Source: Bartonella sp. B1099
GTDB taxonomy: Bacteria; Pseudomonadota; Alphaproteobacteria; Rhizobiales; Rhizobiaceae
Direction of reading: 5' to 3'
DNA length: 64,000 nucleotides
Assembly: GCF_944801835.1 (NCBI RefSeq)
Contig: NZ_CALYLN010000001.1
Location: 1,272,001-1,336,000 of the forward strand
Shown one piece after another: positions 56,150 through 64,000 of the stretch. A program made the position numbers and the translations under genes. The notes beneath the pieces are model-generated. The model was not told the DNA's origin, ran no database searches, and worked only from the letters and a program-made list of their open reading frames with translations. Position 1 is the first letter of the stretch. Every line of letters begins with the position of its first letter.

Positions 56150-56345
56150 GATTTGTAAGGATGGTTTATCATTTTAAAATTTGAATGAGAGGTTTGAATT
56201 TTTATGATTTTCTCATTGTAAACTTTCTTATATTGGAAAGATCAAAACGATTGCCTTATTCGTTATAAGCGGCGGACGTGTGGATAAGACTGTTTAAGAA
56301 AGGAATGAAGTTTTTCTCATAAATCGTTTAAATCCAAGGATGCAT
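56150..56345 (+). repeat. Decayed integrase leader and start codon region (plus)
   Basis: GATCAAAACGATTGCC, CGTTATAAGCGG, GTGTGGATAAGACTGTTTAA, GAAAGGA and CTCATAAATCGTTTAAATCC parallel TAATCAAAACCACTC, ACATAACAAGTGG, GTGTGGATAAAATTTGTATA, GAAAGGA and CTTATGAACCGTCTTAATGC upstream of and at the start of the integrase at 562. The copy ends soon after the former start codon. Confidence 0.6.
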
Positions 56346-56488
56346 TATACGAATCAACGTATTGTTTTTGCGAGTATTCCATAGGAAACACTTCTTAAGT
56401 TATATCTGTTAGAGGTGGAAATGAAAGGTTTGTTTATATTGTTCAGGAGATGAACTGACTCTCTAGCATTTAATAAGGTCATCTCCCT

Positions 56489-56895
56489 CATGAAGAACAG
56501 AACGTCATTATATTGCATATTTTACGGGCTTGTTTTAGAGAACTCCTCTTAAGACTGCTCACATCCATTTTGTGACGGCGTTTGTAAGCGGTATAATGAT
56601 AAATCCATAAAGTATCCTCATCTTTATGTTTGTGAAGGAGCAAGCAGATACTATCACATACTTAGGTCGGTCCCCAATATTGCTTGACATTTTTGGCACT
56701 TGAGACTCTTGATAAGAGGCATTTTTATTCCTCTCTTGTACTGTTTTTATCACCACAACTCTTCCCGCTTGTAACGTGTAAGCGAATGGTCAATATAAAC
56801 TAAGTTTGGATTGAGAAAATCCTACGATATTGAGAGGTTTAACTCAATATAAATAAAATTAAATTATCCTTATAAATCAAAATATTGCCTTTGTG
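56489..56895 (-). pseudogene. Decayed integrase N-terminal region plus leader (minus)
   Basis: Minus-sense remnant. AAGAACAGAACGTCATTATA, ACGGGCTTGTTTTAGAGAA, TGACGGCGTTTGTAAGCGG, TATAATGATAAATCCATA, ATCTTTATGTTTGTGAAGGA and CTTGATAAGAGGCATTTTT follow, in order, the 1735-1960 integrase text; leader blocks continue to 56895 (TTATCCTTATAAATCAAA). With the plus remnant at 56150-56345 it is a second, much older inverted pair of the kind seen at 375-2135. The rest of the spacer to 57435 contains nothing recognisable. Confidence 0.7.
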
Positions 56896-57435
56896 AGAAT
56901 ACAGACTGTCAAATGCGTAATTTATGAAATACCAATGATGATATTGAGAGAAAACAAATGTTTTGGTAGGCCTTTATGCACATGGAGATTTTTTCATTCA
57001 AAGAGTAGTAGCAATTCATGCTCGGTTGTTAAAACAATAGAGGTTTAAGATTATTTAGAGTTTCAATTAAAGTATAGTGTGATTAAAAAAATGCAAAATT
57101 GGTATATTTCTAGTAAAAAGCAACATTTATATATTTGATATTTTTATGATAGAGTGATTCATAAGTCAGTTTGTTTATTTATAAGCTCTTATATACGGTA
57201 TGATAAACTTTACATTTTAATAAGCAGAATATCACTCATTTTTAAAATCGTATTTTTGATATCCATGCTTTTTAAAATCTTTTGTATAAAAGACAAGTGG
57301 TTTTTACTGTGAGTTATTGAAAATTTAAAAAGGAATCTTAAAGAGGCGTTAAAAGATTCTGTATCACTAGGAGTGCTATCTTTATTTTTTGTAAAGAGTA
57401 ACCAGTTATTTCTAAAGAATAAGAGATTTTATCCA

Positions 57436-58170
57436 ATGAAAGTTTCTGGTCATCAATATAAGAATGTTTCCCGATTGCCGAGAGAACCTAAAGAATCTTT
57501 ATTGAATGTTCCATTGATTATTGTTGTCTTGATCGTATTTTGTTTGTGTCTTTATTGCATTCCTCAGTATTTTTTTTCTCATCAGCTTTATATTAAAAGT
57601 CTAGAGTTTTTTTCATTTACACCAGCATTGTTTAAGAGGGATCCTATCGCATTTTTTTATACTATGGTGAGTTATTCATTTGTGCATGGTAGTTTTAAAC
57701 ATGTGACTCTTAATATGGTTTGGCTTTTGATTTTTGGCTCTCCTTTAGTAAGGCATTTTGGTGTTTTGCGTTTTTTAATTTTTTGGGTGTTAACGGCAGT
57801 CATTGCTGTTTTGACTTATTTTACATTTCATCAAGAAAGTGTCATATCACTTGTTGGGGCGTCAGGTGCTGTATCTGGAATGATGGGGGCTATTGCACGT
57901 TACGGATTTCCCAACGGTTTAGGTGTCAATGCGCAGCATGAAAAACCTTTGGGGACTTTATTATCTATCAAAAAAGCCCTTTGTTCCAAGAGCGTACTTA
58001 TTTACATAAGTGTATGGCTGGCGGCTGATTTTATCATAGGTATCTCTTCCATTCTGTTTGAAGAAAATGGTATTTCAATAGCATGGGAAGCACATATTGG
58101 CGGGTTTCTTATGGGTTTTTTGTTAGTTGGCTTTTTTGATGTTTCACAAAAAATAAAGACTAGAATCTAA
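57436..58170 (+). CDS. Rhomboid-family intramembrane serine protease
   Basis: 244 residues from ATG 57436 (MKVSGHQYKNVSRLPREPKE); a GTG at 57373 would add an unconserved leader. Six or so membrane segments. The rhomboid signatures are YSFVHGSFKHVTLNMVWLLI (H-x5-H-x3-N), nucleophile Ser in LVGASGAVSGMMGA (G-x-S-G) and the catalytic His in AWEAHIGGFLMGF. It cleaves membrane proteins within the bilayer; substrates unknown. A 60-base loop region near VNAQHEKPLGTLLSIKKALC is cytoplasmic or periplasmic. It converges with and overlaps rlmB by 11 bases. Confidence 0.92.
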   Translation: MKVSGHQYKNVSRLPREPKESLLNVPLIIVVLIVFCLCLYCIPQYFFSHQLYIKSLEFFSFTPALFKRDPIAFFYTMVSYSFVHGSFKHVTLNMVWLLIFGSPLVRHFGVLRFLIFWVLTAVIAVLTYFTFHQESVISLVGASGAVSGMMGAIARYGFPNGLGVNAQHEKPLGTLLSIKKALCSKSVLIYISVWLAADFIIGISSILFEENGISIAWEAHIGGFLMGFLLVGFFDVSQKIKTRI

Positions 58171-58990
58171 GATATTTATGTGTCACATAAAGTGCTATCG
58201 TTGCTGCATTTGAAACATTTAATGATTTAATATTTCCGGGCATATCAAGACGTGCTAAAGTGCAAACGGTTTCGCGTGTTTTTTTCCGTAAGCCTTTCCC
58301 TTCTGCACCTAAAACAAGGGCAATTTTATTCCCTGTTAATGTTGTTTCTAGAGGTTGACCCCCTGCTGAATCGAGGCCAAAGCTTGTAAACCCTGTTTGA
58401 TGGAGTTCTTGAAGAGTTTCAGAGAGATTTCGTACGGTAATATAATGAATCATTTCCAAAGCCCCTGATGCTGCTTTCGCAAGGACACCGCTTTCTTGGG
58501 GAGAATGACGGCAAGTGGTAATAAGTGCCGTAGCTTTAAATGCAACAGCAGAGCGCATAATAGCGCCAACATTATGTGGATCAGTAATTTGATCCATGAC
58601 AATGACCAGATCAGTATTGGTGAGTTCCGATAGTTTGCATGGTTTAAGAGGAGAAGTTTCCAAAACAATTCCTTGATGAACGGCTTCACTTCCAACGAGC
58701 GAATCAAGATATTTGGGGGTACATAATGTAACAGGACAAGGATAATCTGATTCGGATATATTTAATCGTTTTAAGGCATTTTGTGTAACGTAAAGACATT
58801 TAAAAGTTCTTTTTGGGTTTTTTAAAGCAGCCTGGACGGAATGAATGCCATAAAGATGGATTATTCCTTGCGGTAAAGAAGCGGCTTCCTTCTTCAGATG
58901 TGTAGAAGATCGAGAAAGAAAGCCTTTTGTATCGCGATATCGGCGACGTAAACGAGCATAATGAGAATTTTGTGATGTTTTTTCTTTCAT
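58160..58990 (-). CDS. rlmB: 23S rRNA (guanosine-2'-O)-methyltransferase RlmB (TrmH family)
   Basis: 276 residues. N-terminal substrate-binding L30-like part (IIHLYGIHSVQAALKNPKRT), then the SPOUT domain with the three motifs: LVIVMDQITDPHNVGAIMRS (motif 1), LVLGAEGKGLRKKTRE (motif 2), LDMPGNIKSLNVSNAATIAL (motif 3, including the knot). Methylates 2'-O of a guanosine in 23S rRNA. The basic first 40 residues are an extension common in alphaproteobacteria. Divergent from the tRNA-Tyr promoter. Confidence 0.93.
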   Translation of the reverse strand: MKEKTSQNSHYARLRRRYRDTKGFLSRSSTHLKKEAASLPQGIIHLYGIHSVQAALKNPKRTFKCLYVTQNALKRLNISESDYPCPVTLCTPKYLDSLVGSEAVHQGIVLETSPLKPCKLSELTNTDLVIVMDQITDPHNVGAIMRSAVAFKATALITTCRHSPQESGVLAKAASGALEMIHYITVRNLSETLQELHQTGFTSFGLDSAGGQPLETTLTGNKIALVLGAEGKGLRKKTRETVCTLARLDMPGNIKSLNVSNAATIALYVTHKYLRF

Positions 58991-59086
58991 AACTCCTTTA
59001 TAACTTTTTAATAAGAAAAATAGCTAGAAAAAATCTATGATTTAACATTATGAGCAGGAAATTTGTACAGAACTGTATTTATTCTG

Positions 59087-59115
59087 TTGACAGATACAAT
59101 CGTAATCGTCATAAC
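59087..59115 (+). promoter_or_regulatory. Probable sigma-70 promoter for tRNA-Tyr/tRNA-Gly/tuf
   Basis: TTGACA at 59087-59092, 17-base gap, CATAAC at 59110-59115. It is the only good consensus promoter between rlmB and the tRNA-Tyr and would start transcription near 59122, 74 bases upstream of the tRNA. Confidence 0.5.
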
Positions 59116-59195
59116 CACTTCGCAATCAGATTGAATTGAATGGGTGTTCGAGATGATTGTCGTGATGCCTCATCGCGCGACTTTGCCGGTGTAAT

Positions 59196-59279
59196 GGAGG
59201 GGTGCCCGAGTGGTTAAAGGGGGCGGACTGTAAATCCGTTGCGTATGCTACGTTGGTTCGAATCCAACCCCCTCCACCA
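59196..59279 (+). tRNA. tRNA-Tyr (anticodon GUA)
   Basis: Acceptor GGAGGGG/CCCCTCC with discriminator A and CCA encoded; anticodon loop CTGTAAA (GTA) on stem GCGGA/TCCGT; long variable arm GCGTATGCTACG characteristic of type II bacterial tRNA-Tyr; T-arm TTGGTTCGAATCCAA. Confidence 0.95.
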
Positions 59280-59310
59280 TTCATCGAAGGAGAGTTAGTA
59301 CGTGGGTCAA

Positions 59311-59384
59311 GCGGGTATAGCTCAATGGTAGAGCAGCAGCCTTCCAAGCTGAATACGCGGGTTCGATTCCCGCTACCCGCTCCA
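59311..59384 (+). tRNA. tRNA-Gly (anticodon UCC)
   Basis: GCGGGTA/TACCCGC acceptor, discriminator T and CCA; anticodon loop CTTCCAA (TCC); T-arm CGGGTTCGATTCCCG. 31 bases after tRNA-Tyr, upstream of tuf, the frequent Y-G-tuf-W gene order. Confidence 0.95.
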
Positions 59385-59565
59385 AATAGTTGTTGATGAT
59401 TAGGCAAGTAGGTATAATGGAAGGGATTCCATTATTAAAGTGGGCGGGATTTTCCGTCTAAGAGTTGTAGTGATTGGGCTGGAGTACGGTCCAGTTGAAT
59501 TCAGTTCTGCAGGCCTTTTTCTAGGTGCTAACAAAGATAGAGAATAAAACAAGAGATTAATAGCG

Positions 59566-60741
59566 ATGGCGAAGAGCAAATTTGAACGAACGAAACCGCA
59601 TGTTAATATTGGTACGATTGGTCACGTTGATCATGGGAAGACTTCATTGACAGCAGCGATTACGAAATTTTTTGGTGAGTTTAAAGCATATGATCAAATT
59701 GATGCAGCACCAGAAGAGCGTGCCCGTGGTATTACCATTTCTACAGCACACGTTGAGTATGAAACGGAAAATCGTCACTATGCTCACGTTGATTGCCCCG
59801 GACACGCGGATTATGTGAAAAACATGATCACAGGGGCAGCGCAGATGGATGGTGCTATTCTGGTTGTTTCTGCGGCTGATGGTCCAATGCCTCAGACACG
59901 TGAGCATATTTTGCTTGCCCGTCAGGTTGGTGTTCCGGCGATTGTTGTTTTTCTTAATAAAGTTGATCAGGTTGATGACACAGAGCTTTTGGATCTTGTA
60001 GAGCTTGAGGTTCGGGAACTTTTATCCAAATATGATTTTCCAGGTGATGATGTGCCAATTGTAAAGGGTTCTGCGTTAGCTGCCCTTGAGGACAAGGATA
60101 AAAGCATTGGTGAAGATGCGGTTCGTCTTTTGATGAGTGAGGTTGATAATTATATTCCAACCCCTGAACGTCCTGTTGATCAACCATTCTTGATGCCGAT
60201 AGAAGATGTATTTTCGATATCGGGACGTGGAACGGTTGTTACGGGTCGTGTTGAGCGTGGTATTATTAAAGTTGGCGAGGAAATTGAGATTATCGGTATT
60301 CGTCCAACATCTAAGACGACGGTGACGGGTGTTGAAATGTTCCGCAAGCTTTTAGATCAAGGTCAAGCTGGTGATAATATTGGCGCGCTGCTTCGTGGTG
60401 TTGATCGTGAAGGGATTGAGCGTGGTCAGGTATTGGCGAAGCCTGGGTCGGTTACCCCGCATACACGTTTTAAAGCCGAGGCTTACATTTTGACGAAAGA
60501 TGAAGGGGGTCGTCATACACCTTTTTTCACGAATTATCGTCCACAGTTTTACTTCCGTACGACGGATGTTACAGGTATTGTTACGCTTCCAGAAGGAACA
60601 GAAATGGTTATGCCCGGTGATAATATTGCGATGGATGTGTCACTGATTGTGCCGATAGCAATGGAAGAGAAGCTTCGTTTTGCTATTCGTGAAGGTGGTC
60701 GTACTGTTGGTGCCGGTATCGTCTCTAAGATCATTGAATAA
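59566..60741 (+). CDS. tuf: Elongation factor Tu
   Basis: 391 residues. GTPase motifs [14 protein letters not shown] (G1), [13 protein letters not shown] (G2), [13 protein letters not shown] (G3), NKVDQVDD (G4) and KGSALAAL (G5), then domains 2 and 3 ([37 protein letters not shown]). Delivers aminoacyl-tRNA to the ribosome. Located upstream of tRNA-Trp and secE as in many bacteria; a second tuf copy usually sits in the str operon, not visible here. Confidence 0.97.
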   Translation: MAKSKFERTKPHVNIGTIGHVDHGKTSLTAAITKFFGEFKAYDQIDAAPEERARGITISTAHVEYETENRHYAHVDCPGHADYVKNMITGAAQMDGAILVVSAADGPMPQTREHILLARQVGVPAIVVFLNKVDQVDDTELLDLVELEVRELLSKYDFPGDDVPIVKGSALAALEDKDKSIGEDAVRLLMSEVDNYIPTPERPVDQPFLMPIEDVFSISGRGTVVTGRVERGIIKVGEEIEIIGIRPTSKTTVTGVEMFRKLLDQGQAGDNIGALLRGVDREGIERGQVLAKPGSVTPHTRFKAEAYILTKDEGGRHTPFFTNYRPQFYFRTTDVTGIVTLPEGTEMVMPGDNIAMDVSLIVPIAMEEKLRFAIREGGRTVGAGIVSKIIE

Positions 60742-60788
60742 ATAATGCTTGTTGAAAGGCTACTAAAGGTGTTTTAGTTTTGAGAGTT

Positions 60789-60864
<76 letters not shown>

Positions 60865-61099
60865 AAGGAGAACAGAATTTTAGATATGGGGGAGCGGATC
60901 TTACTGTCTTTTTCGCTTTTTTTTATCTAGGGCTTGTTTTTTTGTGTGTGAAACGCTATTGAATAGAAAGTAAAGAATTGCATCAGTCTAAAAGGTGGCT
61001 TTTGCATTTTTTTCGTGTTTGTTTTGTTGAATAAAACACAATAGTACTAAAAGAAGTATAATAGAAGTATAATAGGGCGAGAGAGAGTATAGTGTGACG

Positions 61100-61312
61100 A
61101 TGGCATCTAAAACCAACCCAATTGCCTTTTTGAAGCAAGTTTATGCAGAAACAGTCAAAGTAAAGTGGCCTACGCGTCGCGAGACGGTTATCTCTACTGT
61201 TATGGTTTTGTTGGTAACGGCATTAGCTTCGGCTTTCTTTTTTATTGTGGATCAGGTTATGCATTTTGGTGTTTGGCGGGTTATTGATCTTCTGAAATAT
61301 CTTTTTGGTTGA
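61100..61312 (+). CDS. secE: Preprotein translocase subunit SecE
   Basis: 70 residues from ATG 61100 (MASKTNPIAFLKQVYAETVK). Core motif VKWPTRRETVISTVMVLLVT followed by one membrane helix; the short single-helix form usual outside enterobacteria. Clamps SecY. An upstream in-frame GTG (61094) is possible. 14 bases before nusG. Confidence 0.95.
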   Translation: MASKTNPIAFLKQVYAETVKVKWPTRRETVISTVMVLLVTALASAFFFIVDQVMHFGVWRVIDLLKYLFG

Positions 61313-61326
61313 GAATGTAAGGAAGT

Positions 61327-61863
61327 ATGACTGTGGCGGCTCGTTGGTATATTGTTCAGGCATATTCAAATTTTGAAAAGAAAGTAGCGGAAGCTATTGA
61401 TAAGGAGGCAAAGCAAAAAGGGCTTGACCATCTGTTTGAAAAGATTTTTGTTCCAACGGAGCGTGTCGTAGAAGTTCGTCGAGGACGCAAAGTTGATACT
61501 GAACGAAAATTTTTTCCTGGTTATGTTCTTGTTCGCGCTGAATTAACAGATGAGGTTTATCATCTTATTAAGAATACGCCTAAAGTGACAGGTTTTTTAG
61601 GATCGGATGCACGTCCTGTTCCCATTTCTGATCGAGAGGTGGAGCAAATTCTCAAACAAGTTCAGGAAGGAGTTGAATCGCCAAAGTCTTCTGTATTGTT
61701 TGAGGTTGGAGAGCAAGTTCGCGTTGCTGATGGTCCTTTTGTTTCGTTTAATGGAATTGTTCAAGAGGTTGAAGAAGAGCGCTCTCGTCTTAAGGTTGAA
61801 GTGCTCATTTTTGGGCGTCCTACGCCTGTTGATTTGGAATTTGGTCAGGTTGAAAAACTCTGA
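61327..61863 (+). CDS. nusG: Transcription termination/antitermination protein NusG
   Basis: 178 residues. NGN domain (RWYIVQAYSNFEKKVAEAID, RKFFPGYVLVRAELTDEVYH) and KOW domain (EVGEQVRVADGPFVSFNGIV, VDLEFGQVEKL). Couples RNA polymerase to Rho or the ribosome. GTAAGGAAGT precedes ATG 61327. Confidence 0.97.
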   Translation: MTVAARWYIVQAYSNFEKKVAEAIDKEAKQKGLDHLFEKIFVPTERVVEVRRGRKVDTERKFFPGYVLVRAELTDEVYHLIKNTPKVTGFLGSDARPVPISDREVEQILKQVQEGVESPKSSVLFEVGEQVRVADGPFVSFNGIVQEVEEERSRLKVEVLIFGRPTPVDLEFGQVEKL

Positions 61864-62012
61864 TTAAACTTAGAGTGATTTTAATTACTTTAAGGAAGGA
61901 GTGGGAGGTGATTTACGGCTTTTGTCGGCTTAATGATCCGAACCACATGACTGCAGCGGGTAGCGAGCAAGATAAATTGTTAGCATACCAGTGAAATTGA
62001 AGGCAGATTATT

Positions 62013-62441
62013 ATGGCAAAAAAAAGTATAGGTCAGCTCAAGTTGCAGGTTCCTGCAGGGGCTGCTACTCCATCTCCACCGATTGGTCCGGCTCTTGGGC
62101 AACGTGGTATTAATATCATGGAATTTTGTAAGGCGTTTAATGCAGCAACACAAGAAATGGAAAAGGGAGCACCGATTCCAGTTGTTATTACGTATTACCA
62201 AGATAAGTCTTTCACGTTTTCTCTTAAGACACCTCCTGTATCGTTCTTTTTAAAGAAGGAGGCACAACTGAAATCTGGTTCAAAAGAGCCTGGTAAGGTG
62301 TCTGTAGGAAGTATCTCTCGCGATAAAATTCGTTCGATTGCGGAATCAAAGATGAAAGATCTTAATGCGAATGACATTGAGGCGGCAATGCGTATGGTTG
62401 AGGGTTCTGCACGCTCGATGGGCTTAGAAGTGGTGGGCTAA
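62013..62441 (+). CDS. rplK: 50S ribosomal protein L11
   Basis: 142 residues: [59 protein letters not shown], and [18 protein letters not shown]. Forms the GTPase-associated stalk base with L10-L7/L12. 149 bases after nusG; four bases before rplA. Confidence 0.97.
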   Translation: MAKKSIGQLKLQVPAGAATPSPPIGPALGQRGINIMEFCKAFNAATQEMEKGAPIPVVITYYQDKSFTFSLKTPPVSFFLKKEAQLKSGSKEPGKVSVGSISRDKIRSIAESKMKDLNANDIEAAMRMVEGSARSMGLEVVG

Positions 62442-62445
62442 TATT

Positions 62446-63150
62446 ATGGCAAAAGTAGCAAAGAGAATAAAAAATATCCGAAAAGATATTGAGTTTAATG
62501 AACTTTACGCTTTAAAAGACGCTGTTTCAATGGTCAAGGAGCGTGCCGTAGCTAAGTTTGATGAAACAATTGAAATTTCAATGAACTTGGGTGTTGATCC
62601 TCGTCATGCTGATCAGATGGTTCGAGGTGTTGCTCATTTGCCTAATGGGACGGGACGAAATATTCGTGTTGCCGTTTTTGCTCGTGGAGATAAGGCTGAG
62701 GAAGCTAAGGCAGCAGGAGCGGATGTTGTGGGGGCTGAAGATTTGTTTGAAAGCATTAATAGGGGGGTGATTGACTTTGATCGTTGTATTGCAACACCAG
62801 ACATGATGCCTCTTGTTGGTCGTCTTGGTAAGATTCTTGGTCCACGCAGTTTGATGCCAAATCCAAAAGTTGGGACTGTAACACTTGATGTTGCTGGTGC
62901 TGTCAAGGCTTCTAAAGGTGGTGCTGTCGAGTTTCGTGTTGAAAAAGCAGGGATTGTGCATGCTGGTATTGGGAAGGCTTCTTTTGGCGTTGAAAAAATC
63001 GTAGAAAATATTAAAGCCTTTGCAAGTGCAGTTATTAAAGCGAAACCGCAAGGTGCAAAAGGTGAGTATATTAAACGCGTTGCTGTTTCTTCAACGATGG
63101 GGGTTGGTGTTAAAGTTGATCCAGCGACGGTTCGTTCAGAGTCAGTATAA
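62446..63150 (+). CDS. rplA: 50S ribosomal protein L1
   Basis: 234 residues. Typical blocks [85 protein letters not shown] and [17 protein letters not shown]. It forms the L1 stalk and, in bacteria studied, represses translation of its own rplK-rplA message. Full length. Confidence 0.97.
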   Translation: MAKVAKRIKNIRKDIEFNELYALKDAVSMVKERAVAKFDETIEISMNLGVDPRHADQMVRGVAHLPNGTGRNIRVAVFARGDKAEEAKAAGADVVGAEDLFESINRGVIDFDRCIATPDMMPLVGRLGKILGPRSLMPNPKVGTVTLDVAGAVKASKGGAVEFRVEKAGIVHAGIGKASFGVEKIVENIKAFASAVIKAKPQGAKGEYIKRVAVSSTMGVGVKVDPATVRSESV

Positions 63151-63207
63151 GCTGATTTGTAATTTTTTTGAGGTAAGTGACGATCAAAATTATATTTTAA
63201 GTGTCGG

Positions 63208-63470
63208 TTTTATCCGGCATTTAGCCATCTAAGCTTTATAGGGCTTAGGTTATACCGGAAGAAATTCCGGAATATCCTGTCCGAGATTGTAGGTGATACT
63301 ATTTAAAGTATCTTAATCAAAAAAAACCTGCATGAGACTGGGGTAAAAACTGAGAGTTAAAAGACTTAAAGGGTTTGAGCCAAGGTTGCCTTTGAATGCT
63401 GTGCGTGAAAAAGGGGACAGGATCCTCGTCGGTGACATGAAATATTTTATGTTATCAAAGGTAACCAACA
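63208..63470 (+). promoter_or_regulatory. L10-type ribosomal leader upstream of rplJ
   Basis: The 359-base gap between rplA and rplJ is conserved-looking and structured. It contains CCGAGATTGTAGGTG and, further on, ACCTGCATGAGACTGG, whose AGGT/ACCT pairing and AGA bulges resemble the rplJ leader that binds L10-(L12)4, plus the hairpins ATACCGGAAG-AAATTCCGGA and GGTTACCTTTG-like repeats near 63440-63470 (TTATCAAAGGTAACC). It should control rplJL translation. Coordinates are approximate. Confidence 0.6.
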
Positions 63471-63509
63471 GGTTTGTTTTAAAATAAATCTGTTAAATGG
63501 AGAGAGACA

Positions 63510-64000
63510 GTGAATAGAGCGGAAAAACGCGAATTTGTTACATGGCTTAACGAGGCTTTTCAAAAGTCTGGTTCTGTTGTTGTTGCACATTATTCCGGTC
63601 TGACAGTTTCACAGATGAACGATTTGCGTTCGAAAATGGGTGAAGCTGGCGGTGCCGTCAAAGTCGCCAAAAACCGTCTTGCTAAAATCGCTCTTCAGGG
63701 CACGGAATCTGAATCGATAATGGGTTTGTTTACAGGACAAACACTTATTGCTTATTCAGAAGATCCAATCACAGCACCAAAGGTTGCTGTTGATTTTGCA
63801 AAAAGCAATGACAAATTTGTCATCCTTGGCGGTTCAATGGGTGCAACAAGTTTAACTATAGATGCTGTGAAGTCATTGGCTTCGTTGCCTTCATTAAACG
63901 AGTTGCGGGCAAAACTTGTAGGTATGATTTCTACTCCTGCAACCCGTATTGCACAGGTTGTTAATGCACCTGGCGGTCAGGTTGCACGTGTCATTGGCGC
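63510..64000 (+). CDS. rplJ: 50S ribosomal protein L10 (runs off the right edge)
   Basis: 163 codons visible from GTG 63510 ([20 protein letters not shown]), preceded by GGAGAGAG. Blocks [60 protein letters not shown] and [20 protein letters not shown] are typical of L10. Only the last ~9 residues are expected to be missing. Anchors L7/L12 dimers to the ribosomal stalk. Confidence 0.95.
   Translation, partial: MNRAEKREFVTWLNEAFQKSGSVVVAHYSGLTVSQMNDLRSKMGEAGGAVKVAKNRLAKIALQGTESESIMGLFTGQTLIAYSEDPITAPKVAVDFAKSNDKFVILGGSMGATSLTIDAVKSLASLPSLNELRAKLVGMISTPATRIAQVVNAPGGQVARVIG

Noticed and set aside
59126-59407. 93-codon minus-strand frame across tRNA-Tyr and tRNA-Gly
   Set aside because: Antisense of two clear tRNA genes.

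Overview
The window is AT-rich alphaproteobacterial chromosome and most resembles a Bartonella species. The evidence is Rhizobiales-type gene order (pyrG-kdsA-eno-ftsB-pdhABC-lpdA-lipA-ratA, cinA/ispDF, ntrYX-trkA, clpPX-lon-hupB, tuf-trnW-secE-nusG-rplKAJ), a RirA-type iron regulator, a fused ispDF, a lipoylated E1-beta subunit, and large gene-poor spacers full of decayed phage integrase copies. The species assignment is an inference from gene content and was not searched.

Layout. Bases 1-3944 are phage-remnant territory: a beheaded lambda-Exo/YqaJ gene, two broken tyrosine integrases facing each other inside an inverted repeat, further decayed leaders, and one intact housekeeping-type gene (squalene/phytoene synthase family). 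Bases 3945-18010 are a Mu-like transposable prophage with recognisable terminal inverted repeats. It keeps an early region (repressor, Ner, ParB-like, MuA transposase), then a large internal deletion that fused the front of MuB in frame to the tail sheath gene, then a P2-type tail-tube module (sheath, tube, E/E' chaperone with a -1 frameshift site, tape measure, U, X, D), and finally a full-length DnaB-type helicase next to the right end. No head, portal, terminase, lysis, baseplate or fibre genes remain, and two genes carry in-frame amber codons, so it cannot make virions alone.

Bases 18085-48500 are core genome: ppiD (minus), tpiA, secG, pyrG, kdsA, eno, a three-fold tandem amplification of a TM2 membrane-protein gene together with the 5' end of ftsB, the intact ftsB, the pyruvate dehydrogenase genes, lipA, ratA, cinA and ispDF (the latter with no ordinary start codon), rirA, the ntrYX two-component system, trkA, a glycosyltransferase broken at an A9 tract, and the clpP-clpX-lon protease cluster followed by HU. 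Bases 49058-50153 and 56123-57435 are long non-coding spacers containing decayed integrase/leader repeats. Between and after them lie trmFO, tRNA-Leu, tig, gatB, an NDUFA12-family complex I protein, a DUF2155 protein, a rhomboid protease and rlmB. From 59087 the window holds the translation/transcription cluster tRNA-Tyr, tRNA-Gly, tuf, tRNA-Trp, secE, nusG, rplK, rplA, an L10-type leader and the start of rplJ, which runs off the right edge.

Most notable: the MuB-sheath chimera, the tandem TM2/ftsB' amplification, an amber codon sitting inside a perfect 35-base palindrome in the ParB-like gene, the ATT-only start of ispDF, and the homopolymer-broken glycosyltransferase. I found no CRISPR array and no convincing new defence system.
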